Below are positions 1 through 8,034 of a stretch of 13,250 nt of DNA, one piece after another. The stretch lies in the NCBI GenBank assembly GCA_947454585.1, contig CANGML010000025.1, forward strand, positions 1 to 13,250. Direction: 5' to 3'. This stretch comes from Comamonadaceae bacterium (GTDB lineage Bacteria > Pseudomonadota > Gammaproteobacteria > Burkholderiales > Burkholderiaceae_C). Position numbers and translations under genes: made by a program. Within the stretch, counting starts at the first letter, position 1. Every line of letters begins with the position of its first letter. The notes under the pieces were generated by a model. The model saw only the letters and a list, made by a program, of their open reading frames with translations, searched no databases and was not told the DNA's origin.

Positions 1-3000
1 CCCATCTGCCTCGCGGAGATTGACAGGTCTCGCCCTTACTTCATTGGCATGCTGGGTGAGCGCTATGGTTGGATTCCACCCCATGAGGGCTATGCCCCCG
101 ACTTGTTAGAGCGCCAACCTTGGCTCAAGAAGCACCAAGGTGGCAAGAGCGTGACGGAACTCGAGATTCTTCACGGCGTGCTCAAGAACAAGCGCATGAA
201 GACCCGTGCGTTCTTTTACTTCCGTTCGCCTGCCTATGCCCGTGCTAAAGGCGGTCACTACGTACCCGACAGCACGGAGGACAAACAAAGACAACGTGAT
301 CTGAAGCGACGTATCAAGGACAGCGGTTACGCGGTCACGGGCTACCGAGATCCTGAAGCGTTGGCTAAGCGGATGGAACGCGACTTATGGAAGCTGTTGG
401 ATGCGGAGTTTCCTGCCACTGAGGTGCCTGATGCGTTTGAGCGAGAGAGCATGCGGCATGAAGCCTATGCATCACCAAGAAGAAGGCTTTACCTAGGCGG
501 GGAGCGGTATCAGGCCGCATTGAACAAGTTGCTCAATGGGCAAGAGCCCCGCATCATCATCGAGGGAGCCTCGGGCGGCGGTAAGAGCGCGCTGCTGGCC
601 AACGCCTTGTTCGAACATCGCAAGGTGCATCCGCGTGATCAGGTGCACGAGCACTATCTTGGCGCAAGCCCGGATGCTGCCGATCCGCATGCGCTGGTGC
701 GCCGGCTGATCGAGGCGGTGCGACGCGTCACGGGCAACGACCTGCTGATCGAGGACGACCCGCAGAAGTTGCTCGACAGCCTGCCGCAATGGCTGGCTAT
801 CGCAGGCGCCTGGGCCGGCAAGCGCCACACCCGCTGGATCATTGCGCTCGATGCCTTGAACAGACTGTCCAACCTGCGCGATCTGCGATGGTTTCCGGCG
901 TTCCTGCCGCCGCACGTCCACTGGATGGTGTCCTGCCTGCCGGGCGACACCCTGCAGGCGCTGCAGACACGAACGACGGGCAAGCCCTGGAAGCGGGTGC
1001 TGGTCAAGCCGCTCACGCCGGCTGGGCGACGCGAGTTGCTGGTCACCTATCTCGCGCGCTACAACAAGACCTTGCCCAAGGCGCTGCTGACGCAGACGCT
1101 AGCGCATCCATTGGCGGACAACCCGCTGTTCATTCGCACGCTCGCCGAGGAACTGAGGCTGTTCGGCGTCCACGAGGCACTGCAACGCAAGCTCAATCAC
1201 TACCTGTCCAGCCAGACCGTGGACGATTTGTTCGAGCGGGTGCTGGAACGGGTGGAGGGCGATTGTGGGGCGCGCGCCGTGCGCGATGCGATGGTGGCGA
1301 TTTGGAGTGGCCGCGCAGGTTTGTCCGAGGCCGAGTTGCTCGGCGTGACCGGGTTGGTCCCCGCGACCTGGGCGCCGATCCGGCACGCGCTGGACGAGGC
1401 GCTGCTCGAGGCGGGCGGTCGCATCGGCTTTGCGCATGACTACCTGCGCATCGCGGTGGCCGACCGTTACCTGCCCACGGCAAAGGCCCAGGCACAGGCG
1501 CATCGTCGTGTCGCCCGATGGTTCCGCAGCCGTCCTGCCGAGGCGCGCCGCGCGGAAGAGGAGCCCTGGCAATGGGCGGCCGCCTCAGATTGGCGGTCGC
1601 TCCAAGGATGTCTCACCGATCCGAGCATGTTCTCGGCACTTGAAGCGCTGGGGGGCACTCGCGGCATGCAGGTGTACTGGCGCCAGATGCAGGATCAGTC
1701 GGACATCCGGATGGCTCAGGCGCTGCCGCGCGCCTGGCGGCGCTGGCGTTTACCACCAAACGAGGTGGGCAGTGGACGGTTGACCATGCAGGTTGCTGCG
1801 CTGCTGCTCTTTTGCGATCACTTTCCTCAGGCGCTGCGAATCGCCCGCCATGGCACGGCGGTGCTGGCCGAGTTTGCCGGTGAGGATCATGAGGAAACGC
1901 TCAAGGCGCGCAACATCCTGGGCTCGGTCTATACGGCGATGTCTCGCTACCGCGCGGCGCGCGTCGAACACGAGAAGGTGATAGCCGCCTGCACCGGGGC
2001 TAACAGACGACGAGGCACACGGGCGACGATCCATGCCGACGCCATGAACTTCGCCGCGGCGAGTGCCTACTACCTGGGCGACTATGACGGTTCGCTGCCG
2101 CAGTTCGAGGCGGTCCTTGCGTTTCGCAAGCGCACCCTGGGGGCGGCCCACCCCATGACGCTGCAGGCGGTCAACAACGTCGCCAACGTGCATCTCGAAT
2201 CCGGCCGTTACGACCAGGCGCTAGCCCTGCATTCGGACAACCTGATCGCGGCCAGGCGTGTGCTGGATAACGACCATCCAACCCTGGGCCTGTACCTGAG
2301 CAACCATGCAAATGCGCTTGAGAAGTCGGGTGATCTGCAGGCGGCGGTCAAGGGATACGAAGCCGCGATCGACCTCTACCAGCGCACGTTGGGTTCGACC
2401 TGTTCCGACCTCGTGCTGCCCTTGGGCAACCTCGGCTTGCTACGTCAGCATCTGGGCGAGCGAGACGCGTCCCAGCAGCTCCAGCAGCAGTGCCTGAGCT
2501 TGGTTCGGACCGTCTTGGGTGACCACCACCGCGAAACCGTGCGGAGCTTGGTCAACCTGGCGTTGGTCACCGATGACCTCGCCGAGCGCAAGCAGCTGCT
2601 GGAGGAGGCCTACGCGGTCGGTCGCGACGTGCTGGGCGAGCATGTCATGACGGCGGCCGCGCTCGGGCATTTGGGCAGGGTACTTGCTGAAGCGGGTGAT
2701 CTCGACGCTGCCGAGCGCATGTTGGTCGAGTCGCATGAGATGCTCGTGCGCCTGTTGCCGCCGCAGCATCATCACATCATCGATGCACTGTTCTCGCTGG
2801 CGCAGTTCTGCTACTACCAGCGCGAAGACGATGACCGTGCACTCGACTTGTTCCAGCAATGCCTGAGTCTGCAGACCGGACAGACGGGGGCGCCCGTAGT
2901 CGTGCTTGCCAACGTTTGCCTGATATTGGCCTGGATCTATGGGGCGCGCGAGGACTGGGACGAGGCACGCCGCGTCCTTGGGCTGAGTCTGGCGAAGTTG

Positions 3001-3486
3001 GACAAAGACTACGGGCCCGATTCGCCGCATCACGCCCCGCATCTCGCGGAACTGGCCGAGGTCGAGATGCAGTCAGGCCAGGCTGAGCAGGCTGTCGTCT
3101 TGTTCGAACGGGCGATCGCGATGGTCGAAGCGGCTGACGACCCTGACATCCCGTCGCTGTGCGAGATGCTCTACAAATACGGTGGTCTGCGGGAACAGCA
3201 GGGTGATGTCCCTCAAGCTCTGGCGCTGTACGAACGATGCCTAGTCCATGCGCAACGCCGACATGGCTCCGACGGCATCGGGCTGGCCAACATTCTGGTG
3301 GTGGTAGGCGCCGTCCGTGAGGAGGCGGGCGATCTCAAGGGTGCCATCGACGCCCGAGAGCGGGTCCAGCGGATGATCGACGCGTTGGACGAGATCGATG
3401 AGGATCGGGCCGAACAACGCGAAGTGAATCAGGCGGGGCTTGCCCGCCTGTATGCCCAGACGGGAAATGTTCAAACACCCAAGTAG
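1..3486 (+). CDS. DUF4062-like / STAND P-loop NTPase / TPR protein, 5'-truncated by window
   Basis: The reading frame is open from base 1, and the stretch before the first ATG (base 49) encodes family-like sequence (CLAEIDRSRPYFIGMLGERYGW), so the true start lies left of the window. I guess 60-80 residues are missing. In-window residues number from base 1. Residues 1 to about 130 resemble the DUF4062 domain. A P-loop follows: Walker A GASGGGKS at residues 189-196 (bases 565-588), then a Walker B-like strand WIIALDAL with its Asp at residue 284 (bases 850-852). A helical region follows, and from about residue 625 to near the end run about eleven TPRs of the 42-residue kinesin-light-chain type (bases ~1870-3440). 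This order matches STAND signalling NTPases such as the NPHP3-like and Avs-like groups, in which NTP-driven oligomerisation switches on an N-terminal domain while the C-terminal repeats sense a ligand. The ligand and effector activity here are unknown. No signal peptide or membrane segment is seen. The last 16 bases overlap the opposing livF-like gene. Confidence 0.85.
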   Translation, partial: PICLAEIDRSRPYFIGMLGERYGWIPPHEGYAPDLLERQPWLKKHQGGKSVTELEILHGVLKNKRMKTRAFFYFRSPAYARAKGGHYVPDSTEDKQRQRDLKRRIKDSGYAVTGYRDPEALAKRMERDLWKLLDAEFPATEVPDAFERESMRHEAYASPRRRLYLGGERYQAALNKLLNGQEPRIIIEGASGGGKSALLANALFEHRKVHPRDQVHEHYLGASPDAADPHALVRRLIEAVRRVTGNDLLIEDDPQKLLDSLPQWLAIAGAWAGKRHTRWIIALDALNRLSNLRDLRWFPAFLPPHVHWMVSCLPGDTLQALQTRTTGKPWKRVLVKPLTPAGRRELLVTYLARYNKTLPKALLTQTLAHPLADNPLFIRTLAEELRLFGVHEALQRKLNHYLSSQTVDDLFERVLERVEGDCGARAVRDAMVAIWSGRAGLSEAELLGVTGLVPATWAPIRHALDEALLEAGGRIGFAHDYLRIAVADRYLPTAKAQAQAHRRVARWFRSRPAEARRAEEEPWQWAAASDWRSLQGCLTDPSMFSALEALGGTRGMQVYWRQMQDQSDIRMAQALPRAWRRWRLPPNEVGSGRLTMQVAALLLFCDHFPQALRIARHGTAVLAEFAGEDHEETLKARNILGSVYTAMSRYRAARVEHEKVIAACTGANRRRGTRATIHADAMNFAAASAYYLGDYDGSLPQFEAVLAFRKRTLGAAHPMTLQAVNNVANVHLESGRYDQALALHSDNLIAARRVLDNDHPTLGLYLSNHANALEKSGDLQAAVKGYEAAIDLYQRTLGSTCSDLVLPLGNLGLLRQHLGERDASQQLQQQCLSLVRTVLGDHHRETVRSLVNLALVTDDLAERKQLLEEAYAVGRDVLGEHVMTAAALGHLGRVLAEAGDLDAAERMLVESHEMLVRLLPPQHHHIIDALFSLAQFCYYQREDDDRALDLFQQCLSLQTGQTGAPVVVLANVCLILAWIYGAREDWDEARRVLGLSLAKLDKDYGPDSPHHAPHLAELAEVEMQSGQAEQAVVLFERAIAMVEAADDPDIPSLCEMLYKYGGLREQQGDVPQALALYERCLVHAQRRHGSDGIGLANILVVVGAVREEAGDLKGAIDARERVQRMIDALDEIDEDRAEQREVNQAGLARLYAQTGNVQTPK
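3430..3450. terminator. GC-rich hairpin downstream of livF, possible terminator without U-tract
   Basis: An 8-bp perfect stem (CAGGCGGG / CCCGCCTG) with a 5-base loop lies inside the 3' end of the STAND gene, about 20 bases past the livF-like stop codon on the minus strand. It is the only strong hairpin I see near the operon end. No T-run follows it on either strand, so it is not a classical intrinsic terminator. It may slow polymerase or be chance in GC-rich coding sequence. Confidence 0.25.
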
Positions 3487-4190
3487 CTAGGCAAGTCTTT
3501 GTCTGTCAGCAAGTCTTGCGCATCACCTTGCAACACCACCAGCCCTTTTTGCAAAATGAGCGCACGGCTGCTGCGTGAGAGCACCTTGTGCCAATCGCGA
3601 TCGACGATCAACACGGCTAACCCACTCGACTTGATGTCGTCGATGACGCGCCAGATATCGGCCACGATCAAGGGTGCCAAGCCCTCGGTGGCCTCGTCCA
3701 AGATGATCAATTCGGGGTGCGTCATCAAAGCCCTGCCAATCGACAACATTTGCTGCTCACCCCCAGACAACTGGCTGCCCAAATGGGTGAGCCGCTCAGC
3801 CAACCTGGGGAAGGTGTGCAGCACCCGCTCTAGGGTCCAGTCGTTGCGGTCATCGCGACCTCTGCGGGCGGCCATCACCAAGTTTTCGTACACGCTTAAG
3901 TTGCCAAAAATCCCGCGTCCTTCGGGCACATAGGCCACGCCCATCCGTGCTACTTGGTGAGGGCGTGCTTGCGAGATGTCGTGGCCGAACAAGCTGATAT
4001 GCCCATCGCGCTGCGTCACATGGCCGAGCAAGGTTCGGATCAGGGTGCTTTTGCCCATGCCGTTGCGGCCCAGCAGTCCCACAGTTTCGCCCTGGCGGAT
4101 TTCTAAATTGACACCGTGCAGCACATGGCTGCTGTCATACCAAGCGTGGATGCCTTGGGCTTCTAAAATAATTTCAGCGCTAGCGGCCAT
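3471..4190 (-). CDS. Liv/HAAT-type ABC transporter ATP-binding protein (LivF-like)
   Basis: This is one of two cytoplasmic ATPases that power the importer encoded by the next four genes upstream. From the ATG at base 4190 it has 239 residues, normal for LivF. Visible motifs are Walker A GRNGMGKS (41-48), ABC signature LSGGEQQ (141-147) and Walker B LIILDE (161-166). After Walker B the sequence reads VDRDW where a classical ABC ATPase has a switch His; LivF-type proteins commonly lack that His. The ATG at 4190 shares one base with the livG-like stop (TGATG) and has GGGAG seven bases upstream. A TTG one codon earlier is a less likely start. Being last in a box operon, it probably serves benzoate or related aromatic-acid uptake rather than amino acids; this is inferred from context only. 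Its 3' end overlaps the convergent STAND gene by 16 bases. Confidence 0.93.
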   Translation of the reverse strand: MAASAEIILEAQGIHAWYDSSHVLHGVNLEIRQGETVGLLGRNGMGKSTLIRTLLGHVTQRDGHISLFGHDISQARPHQVARMGVAYVPEGRGIFGNLSVYENLVMAARRGRDDRNDWTLERVLHTFPRLAERLTHLGSQLSGGEQQMLSIGRALMTHPELIILDEATEGLAPLIVADIWRVIDDIKSSGLAVLIVDRDWHKVLSRSSRALILQKGLVVLQGDAQDLLTDKDLPSYLGV

Positions 4191-4939
4191 CAATGGTCTC
4201 CCAAGTAAGCGCTTCGAACATCGGCATTGGTGCGCACATCATCGGGTGTGCCAGAGGCAATCACGTGGCCGTTGACCATCACCGTGATGCGGTCTGCGAT
4301 GCGGAACACGGCATCCATGTCATGCTCCACCAACAAAATCGCATGGTCTTTTTTGAGCGCATGGAGTAGCGCAAGCATGCGTTCGGTTTCCTCAGCGCCC
4401 ATGCCTGCAAGGGGTTCATCAAGCAACAAGACTTGGGGCGCTGTCGCCAAGCACATGGCGATTTCCAGCTGACGCTTTTGGCCATGGCTCAAGAAACCAG
4501 CTTGGCGTTCGAGCGCATCCTCCAAGCCCACGCGCAAGGCCACTTCGCGCGCCATATCAACTGTGACGGGGTCTTTGTCAGCCTGTCGCCAAAATGCCCA
4601 TGCTTGTTGGAAGCGGGCTTGGGCAGACAGGCGGCAGTTCTCTAAGACTGTGAAGCTGGGGTAGATGGTGTTGCGTTGGTAGCTGCGCCCCAAGCCAGCC
4701 CGCGCGCGGCGCGCTTGTGGCCAGTGGGAGATGTCTTGGCCTAACAACTCGACTTGACCAGAGGAAGGGGGGAACTCACCGGAGAGCAAGTTGATCAACG
4801 TGGACTTGCCCGCGCCGTTGGTGCCGATCACGGCATGCACCGCGCCACGCTCTAACGCAATCGACACATCGTTGACTGCCACCAGACCACCCCATCGTCG
4901 GGTCAGGTTTTTTCCGCGCAGGAGGATGTCGCCGCTCAT
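4190..4939 (-). CDS. Liv/HAAT-type ABC transporter ATP-binding protein (LivG-like)
   Basis: The partner ATPase of the importer has 249 residues, typical of LivG. Walker A is GTNGAGKS (39-46), the signature region is LSHGQKRQLEI (150-160), Walker B is VLLLDEP (170-176), and the switch His is in EHDMD (H206). The signature has His-Gly where many ABC proteins have Gly-Gly, which is usual for the LivG branch. The ATG overlaps the livM-like stop by four bases (ATGA) and is preceded by GGAGGA six bases upstream (4946-4951), so the start is well supported and translation is probably coupled. Substrate specificity is not readable from an ATPase; the aromatic-acid role is inferred from its operon. Confidence 0.94.
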   Translation of the reverse strand: MSGDILLRGKNLTRRWGGLVAVNDVSIALERGAVHAVIGTNGAGKSTLINLLSGEFPPSSGQVELLGQDISHWPQARRARAGLGRSYQRNTIYPSFTVLENCRLSAQARFQQAWAFWRQADKDPVTVDMAREVALRVGLEDALERQAGFLSHGQKRQLEIAMCLATAPQVLLLDEPLAGMGAEETERMLALLHALKKDHAILLVEHDMDAVFRIADRITVMVNGHVIASGTPDDVRTNADVRSAYLGDH

Positions 4940-5931
4940 GTTTTGTCCTCCACGGCTGGCGCTAAGGAGTTGTTGACGCGGCCGGTCAAGCGCTCACGCA
5001 ATTGCTGCGGCAAGGCCACCAAGCCATGGGGCATGAAGGCTACAAAAGCCATGATGGTGAGACCTAGTCCCAAGTGCCAGTGCTTGGCATAGCTGCCAAA
5101 CACCGCTTCGGATTGAAACAACTCTTGCAGCAGGGCAAAAGCAAAAGCCCCCAGCAGCGCACCTCGTGGTTGACCCAGACCGCCCAAGATGATCATCACC
5201 AACACCGCGCCGCTGAGATGCCAGCTTAAGAGCTCGGGGTTCACAAATCCATCTTTGATGGCAAACAAATAACCTGCCCACCCCGCGATCGCACCCGACA
5301 GGGTGAAGGCGGCTAACTTGTAGGGATAGACCGAAAAGCCCGTGGCTTTCATGCGTTGCTCGTTCACACGAATGCCCGACAAGGCGCGTCCAAAAGGTGA
5401 GCGTTGCAGCTGGGCCAGCAGTAAATATCCCAGCAACAAACTTAACCAAATCAAGCCATACATGTGGTTGGCTTGGTCTAAGTCAACCCATCCCAAGGTA
5501 GGTTTGGCAAGCAAATAGATGCCATCGGTGCCACCGCCCAAGGAGGTGTCGTGCACCACGTAATAAGCCATTTGTGAAAACGCCAAGGTCACCATGATGA
5601 AGTACACGCCTTGCGTACGCAGCGACAAAGCGCCTACCGCCAACGCAAACAGGCCGGCAAAACCAATGGAGGCGAGCAGTGACAGCAACAGCGGCGGCGT
5701 ATTGCCATCGGTGGGGGCTAGCAAGATGGCGGTGTACGCACCAATGCCAAAGAAAGCTGCTTGACCAAAGCACACCAAGCCCGTGCCACCGACCAACAGT
5801 TCCAGGCTCAAGGCCAGCAGCGCATAAATCATGATCTTGGCGACCAAGTCAGTGCCGTAGGAGCCTGTCATCACAGGCCACAGGGCTAACAGCCCAAACA
5901 CTGCCACGACAAAAGAGGAGGGATGACGCAT
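4936..5931 (-). CDS. Liv/HAAT-type ABC transporter permease (LivM-like)
   Basis: A polytopic inner-membrane permease rich in hydrophobic segments. It carries the family-like stretch FGQAAFFGIGAYTAILL near the N-terminus and a conserved-looking cytoplasmic loop around SPFGRALSGIRVNEQRMKATG. It should pair with the LivH-like permease to form the translocation pore. I chose the ATG at base 5931 (331 residues) over an in-frame ATG ten codons upstream at 5961. The inner start has GAAGG seven bases upstream (5939-5943) and begins just after the livH-like stop, whereas the outer one overlaps livH by 20 bases and has no clear ribosome site. The C-terminal tail after the last membrane segment is short and polar. 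The stop overlaps the livG-like start. Confidence 0.92.
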   Translation of the reverse strand: MRHPSSFVVAVFGLLALWPVMTGSYGTDLVAKIMIYALLALSLELLVGGTGLVCFGQAAFFGIGAYTAILLAPTDGNTPPLLLSLLASIGFAGLFALAVGALSLRTQGVYFIMVTLAFSQMAYYVVHDTSLGGGTDGIYLLAKPTLGWVDLDQANHMYGLIWLSLLLGYLLLAQLQRSPFGRALSGIRVNEQRMKATGFSVYPYKLAAFTLSGAIAGWAGYLFAIKDGFVNPELLSWHLSGAVLVMIILGGLGQPRGALLGAFAFALLQELFQSEAVFGSYAKHWHLGLGLTIMAFVAFMPHGLVALPQQLRERLTGRVNNSLAPAVEDKT

Positions 5932-5941
5932 GCGTGGGCCT

Positions 5942-6820
5942 TCAGTCCTTGAACAAACCATGGGGGCGCCACAAAAGAATCAGCGCCATCAACACGTAAA
6001 CCAACACACCGGCAGCTTGTGGCAACAACACTTTGCCAAAAGTGTCGACCCAACCAATCAACAAGGCAGCCACCAGCGCACCTTTGACGGATCCAATGCC
6101 ACCGATCACCACGACCACAAAGCAAATGATCAGCACCATATTGCCCATGCCCGGGTAGACGCTGGAAATGGGGGCGGCGATCATGCCAGCCAATGCGGCC
6201 AGGGCCACGCCCATGGCAAACACGATGCGGTACAACAGCGTGATGTCAACCCCTAGGCTTTGCACCATCTCACGGTTGGCGGTGCCTGCGCGAATCATCA
6301 TCCCTAGTCGCGTGCGGGTGAAGACAAACCACATCCCGATGGCCAGCAGCAAACACACGCCACTGATGAACAAACGGTAGACGGGGTAGGTCATCACGTC
6401 GTTCAGCGGAAAAGTGCCGTCTAACAAGGGCGGCACGCTGACGCCATGCACATCGTCACCGACCAACATGCTGCGCAGCTCTTCAAAGACCAAGATCAAG
6501 CCATAGGTCATCAGCACTTGCTGCAAGTGCTCACGCGTATACAAGAAGCTGAAAAAAGCCCATTCGAGTACGTAGCCCAGGATGACGGACAGCACGAGTC
6601 CGACCACCAGGGTGCTGAAAAAGGCGCCGCCAAAGCTACTCGCCACCAGCGGGGCGAGCGCGTAGGCCATGTAGGCGCCAATCATGTAAAAGCTGCCATG
6701 GGCCAAATTGATCACGCCCATGATGCCGAAAATCAAGGTGAGGCCCGAAGCCACCAAAAACAGCAGAAGCCCATATTGCAATGCGTTCAAACACTGGATG
6801 AGAAAAGTAGCAAAGTCCAT
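5942..6820 (-). CDS. Liv/HAAT-type ABC transporter permease (LivH-like)
   Basis: This 292-residue, strongly hydrophobic protein is the second permease of the importer. Typical LivH features are the N-terminal membrane stretch ending in GLTLIFGIMGVINLAHGSFYMIGAY and the cytoplasmic loop RAGTANREMVQSLGVD, which in this family contacts the ATPases. The ATG lies 21 bases after the binding-protein stop, with only a weak GGAA ribosome site upstream. Gene order binding protein, LivH, LivM, LivG, LivF is the standard order of such operons. Confidence 0.93.
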   Translation of the reverse strand: MDFATFLIQCLNALQYGLLLFLVASGLTLIFGIMGVINLAHGSFYMIGAYMAYALAPLVASSFGGAFFSTLVVGLVLSVILGYVLEWAFFSFLYTREHLQQVLMTYGLILVFEELRSMLVGDDVHGVSVPPLLDGTFPLNDVMTYPVYRLFISGVCLLLAIGMWFVFTRTRLGMMIRAGTANREMVQSLGVDITLLYRIVFAMGVALAALAGMIAAPISSVYPGMGNMVLIICFVVVVIGGIGSVKGALVAALLIGWVDTFGKVLLPQAAGVLVYVLMALILLWRPHGLFKD

Positions 6821-6841
6821 CTGGGTTCCGCGGTTCGGTGG

Positions 6842-8023
6842 TTACATCTTGCAGCCAAGGCCAGGGTCGGCCAATGATTTAGAGGCGATGCCTTCCACCA
6901 CGTTCTCTTTGCCGACCACTTTGCGCAAGTAAAAATCTTGCACGGGGTTATGGCTCTTCGAAAGGGTGAAGGAACCACGAGGGCTGTCGATCTTGGCGCT
7001 GCGCAGGGCTTGCGCAAAACCGTTGATGTTCTTGGCATCACCCTTGGTGGCGTTCAGGCCAATGCCCAACATTTGACCCGCGTCATAGCCTTGCACGGCG
7101 TACACGTCAGGTTGCAGTTTGTAGGTTTTGGCATAGGCCAAGCGGAAGGCTTGGTCGCGTTTGTTGTTCAAGTTGTCGGCGTAATGCAGGGCCGTGAACA
7201 GACCCTCGGCGTCAGCGCCTTGGGCTTCTAGCGTGCCATCGGTTAAGAAACCTGAGCCATAAAGGGGAATGGTTTTCTTCAGGCCTGCCGCCGCGTAGTC
7301 CTTGACGAACTTGACCGCACCGCCACCCGCAAAGAAGGTGAAGACCGCATCGGGCTTGGTGGCTGCGATTTCGGTCAGCAGGGCTTGAAACTCCACGTTG
7401 GGGAAGGGCAGGCTGAGTTCTTTGACGACGCTACCGCCAGCTTTTTCGAACGCATCTTTGAAGCCTTTCACCGTCTCATCACCCGCAGCGTATTTCCAAG
7501 TGATGGTGACGATTTTCTTGTGGCCTTTTTTCGCGGCTACTTCACCCATGGCGTAGCCAGGTTGCCAGTTGGAGAAGCTCGAGCGAAAGATGTTGGGCGC
7601 GCACATGGCGCCCGTCACGGCCGCAGCACCGGCGTTGGGAACGAGCAGCAAGGTGCCCGATTCTTTGGCGGCTTTGGCCATGGCCATGGCCACGCCACTG
7701 TGCACGGTGCCCACGATCACGTCCACGTTGTCGCGCTTGATGAGTTTGTTCACATTGTCGGTCGCTTTGGCTGGATCGCTCTCGTCGTCTACGCGCACGT
7801 ATTCCACTTCACGGCCCGCAATTTTTCCACCTTGCTCGGTCACATACAAGCGAAAGCCGTTGTCAATCGCGGTGCCCAGCGAGGCAAACGTGCCAGTAGC
7901 AGGCAGCATGAAGCCGACCTTGAGCTTGCCTTGGGTTTGCGCTTGAGCTTGGGCCCACGCGGTGGGCGCCGCGGCGATCAACGTCATGGCGGCGATGGAG
8001 AGAAGTGTTTGTTTTTTCTGCAT
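6842..8023 (-). CDS. Periplasmic substrate-binding protein of Liv/HAAT-type ABC importer
   Basis: A 393-residue protein with an N-terminal signal peptide: a basic start (MQKK), a hydrophobic core and an AWA-QA cleavage site at about residue 24/25, followed by a short Gln/Ala-rich linker. The mature part begins LKVGFMLPATGTFASLG, typical of the type-1 periplasmic-binding fold (Peripla_BP_6). Two cysteines (141 and 391) could form a disulphide. It should capture the ligand in the periplasm and deliver it to the permeases. Homologues in box clusters are thought to bind benzoate or similar aromatic acids; the ligand cannot be read from sequence. A strong AGGAGA site overlaps the stop codon of the hydrolase gene, which supports this start. 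Confidence 0.93.
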   Translation of the reverse strand: MQKKQTLLSIAAMTLIAAAPTAWAQAQAQTQGKLKVGFMLPATGTFASLGTAIDNGFRLYVTEQGGKIAGREVEYVRVDDESDPAKATDNVNKLIKRDNVDVIVGTVHSGVAMAMAKAAKESGTLLLVPNAGAAAVTGAMCAPNIFRSSFSNWQPGYAMGEVAAKKGHKKIVTITWKYAAGDETVKGFKDAFEKAGGSVVKELSLPFPNVEFQALLTEIAATKPDAVFTFFAGGGAVKFVKDYAAAGLKKTIPLYGSGFLTDGTLEAQGADAEGLFTALHYADNLNNKRDQAFRLAYAKTYKLQPDVYAVQGYDAGQMLGIGLNATKGDAKNINGFAQALRSAKIDSPRGSFTLSKSHNPVQDFYLRKVVGKENVVEGIASKSLADPGLGCKM

Positions 8024-8028
8024 GGTTG

Positions 8029-8034
8029 TCTCCT
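8029..8034 (-). promoter_or_regulatory. Ribosome binding site for the binding-protein gene, overlapping the previous stop
   Basis: AGGAGA lies five bases before the ATG of the binding-protein gene and overlaps the TAG of the alpha/beta hydrolase. A strong, independent site here fits the need to make more periplasmic binding protein than enzyme from the same transcript. Confidence 0.75.

Noticed and set aside
49..51. ATG at base 49 as the start of the STAND gene
   Set aside because: The frame is open to base 1 and the residues before it match the conserved DUF4062-like block, so this Met is internal.
3660..3690. Unusual VDRDW at the switch-His position of the LivF-like ATPase
   Set aside because: LivF-branch ATPases commonly lack the canonical His here, and all other motifs are intact, so I do not treat it as a defect.
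4191..4193. TTG start one codon upstream of the livF-like ATG
   Set aside because: The ATG directly after it has better spacing to GGGAG and gives the usual stop-start overlap with the livG-like gene.
5932..5961. Ten-codon longer start for the LivM-like permease
   Set aside because: It overlaps the livH-like gene by 20 bases, lacks a ribosome site and adds a polar stretch before the usual hydrophobic N-terminus; the ATG at 5931 has GAAGG at good spacing.
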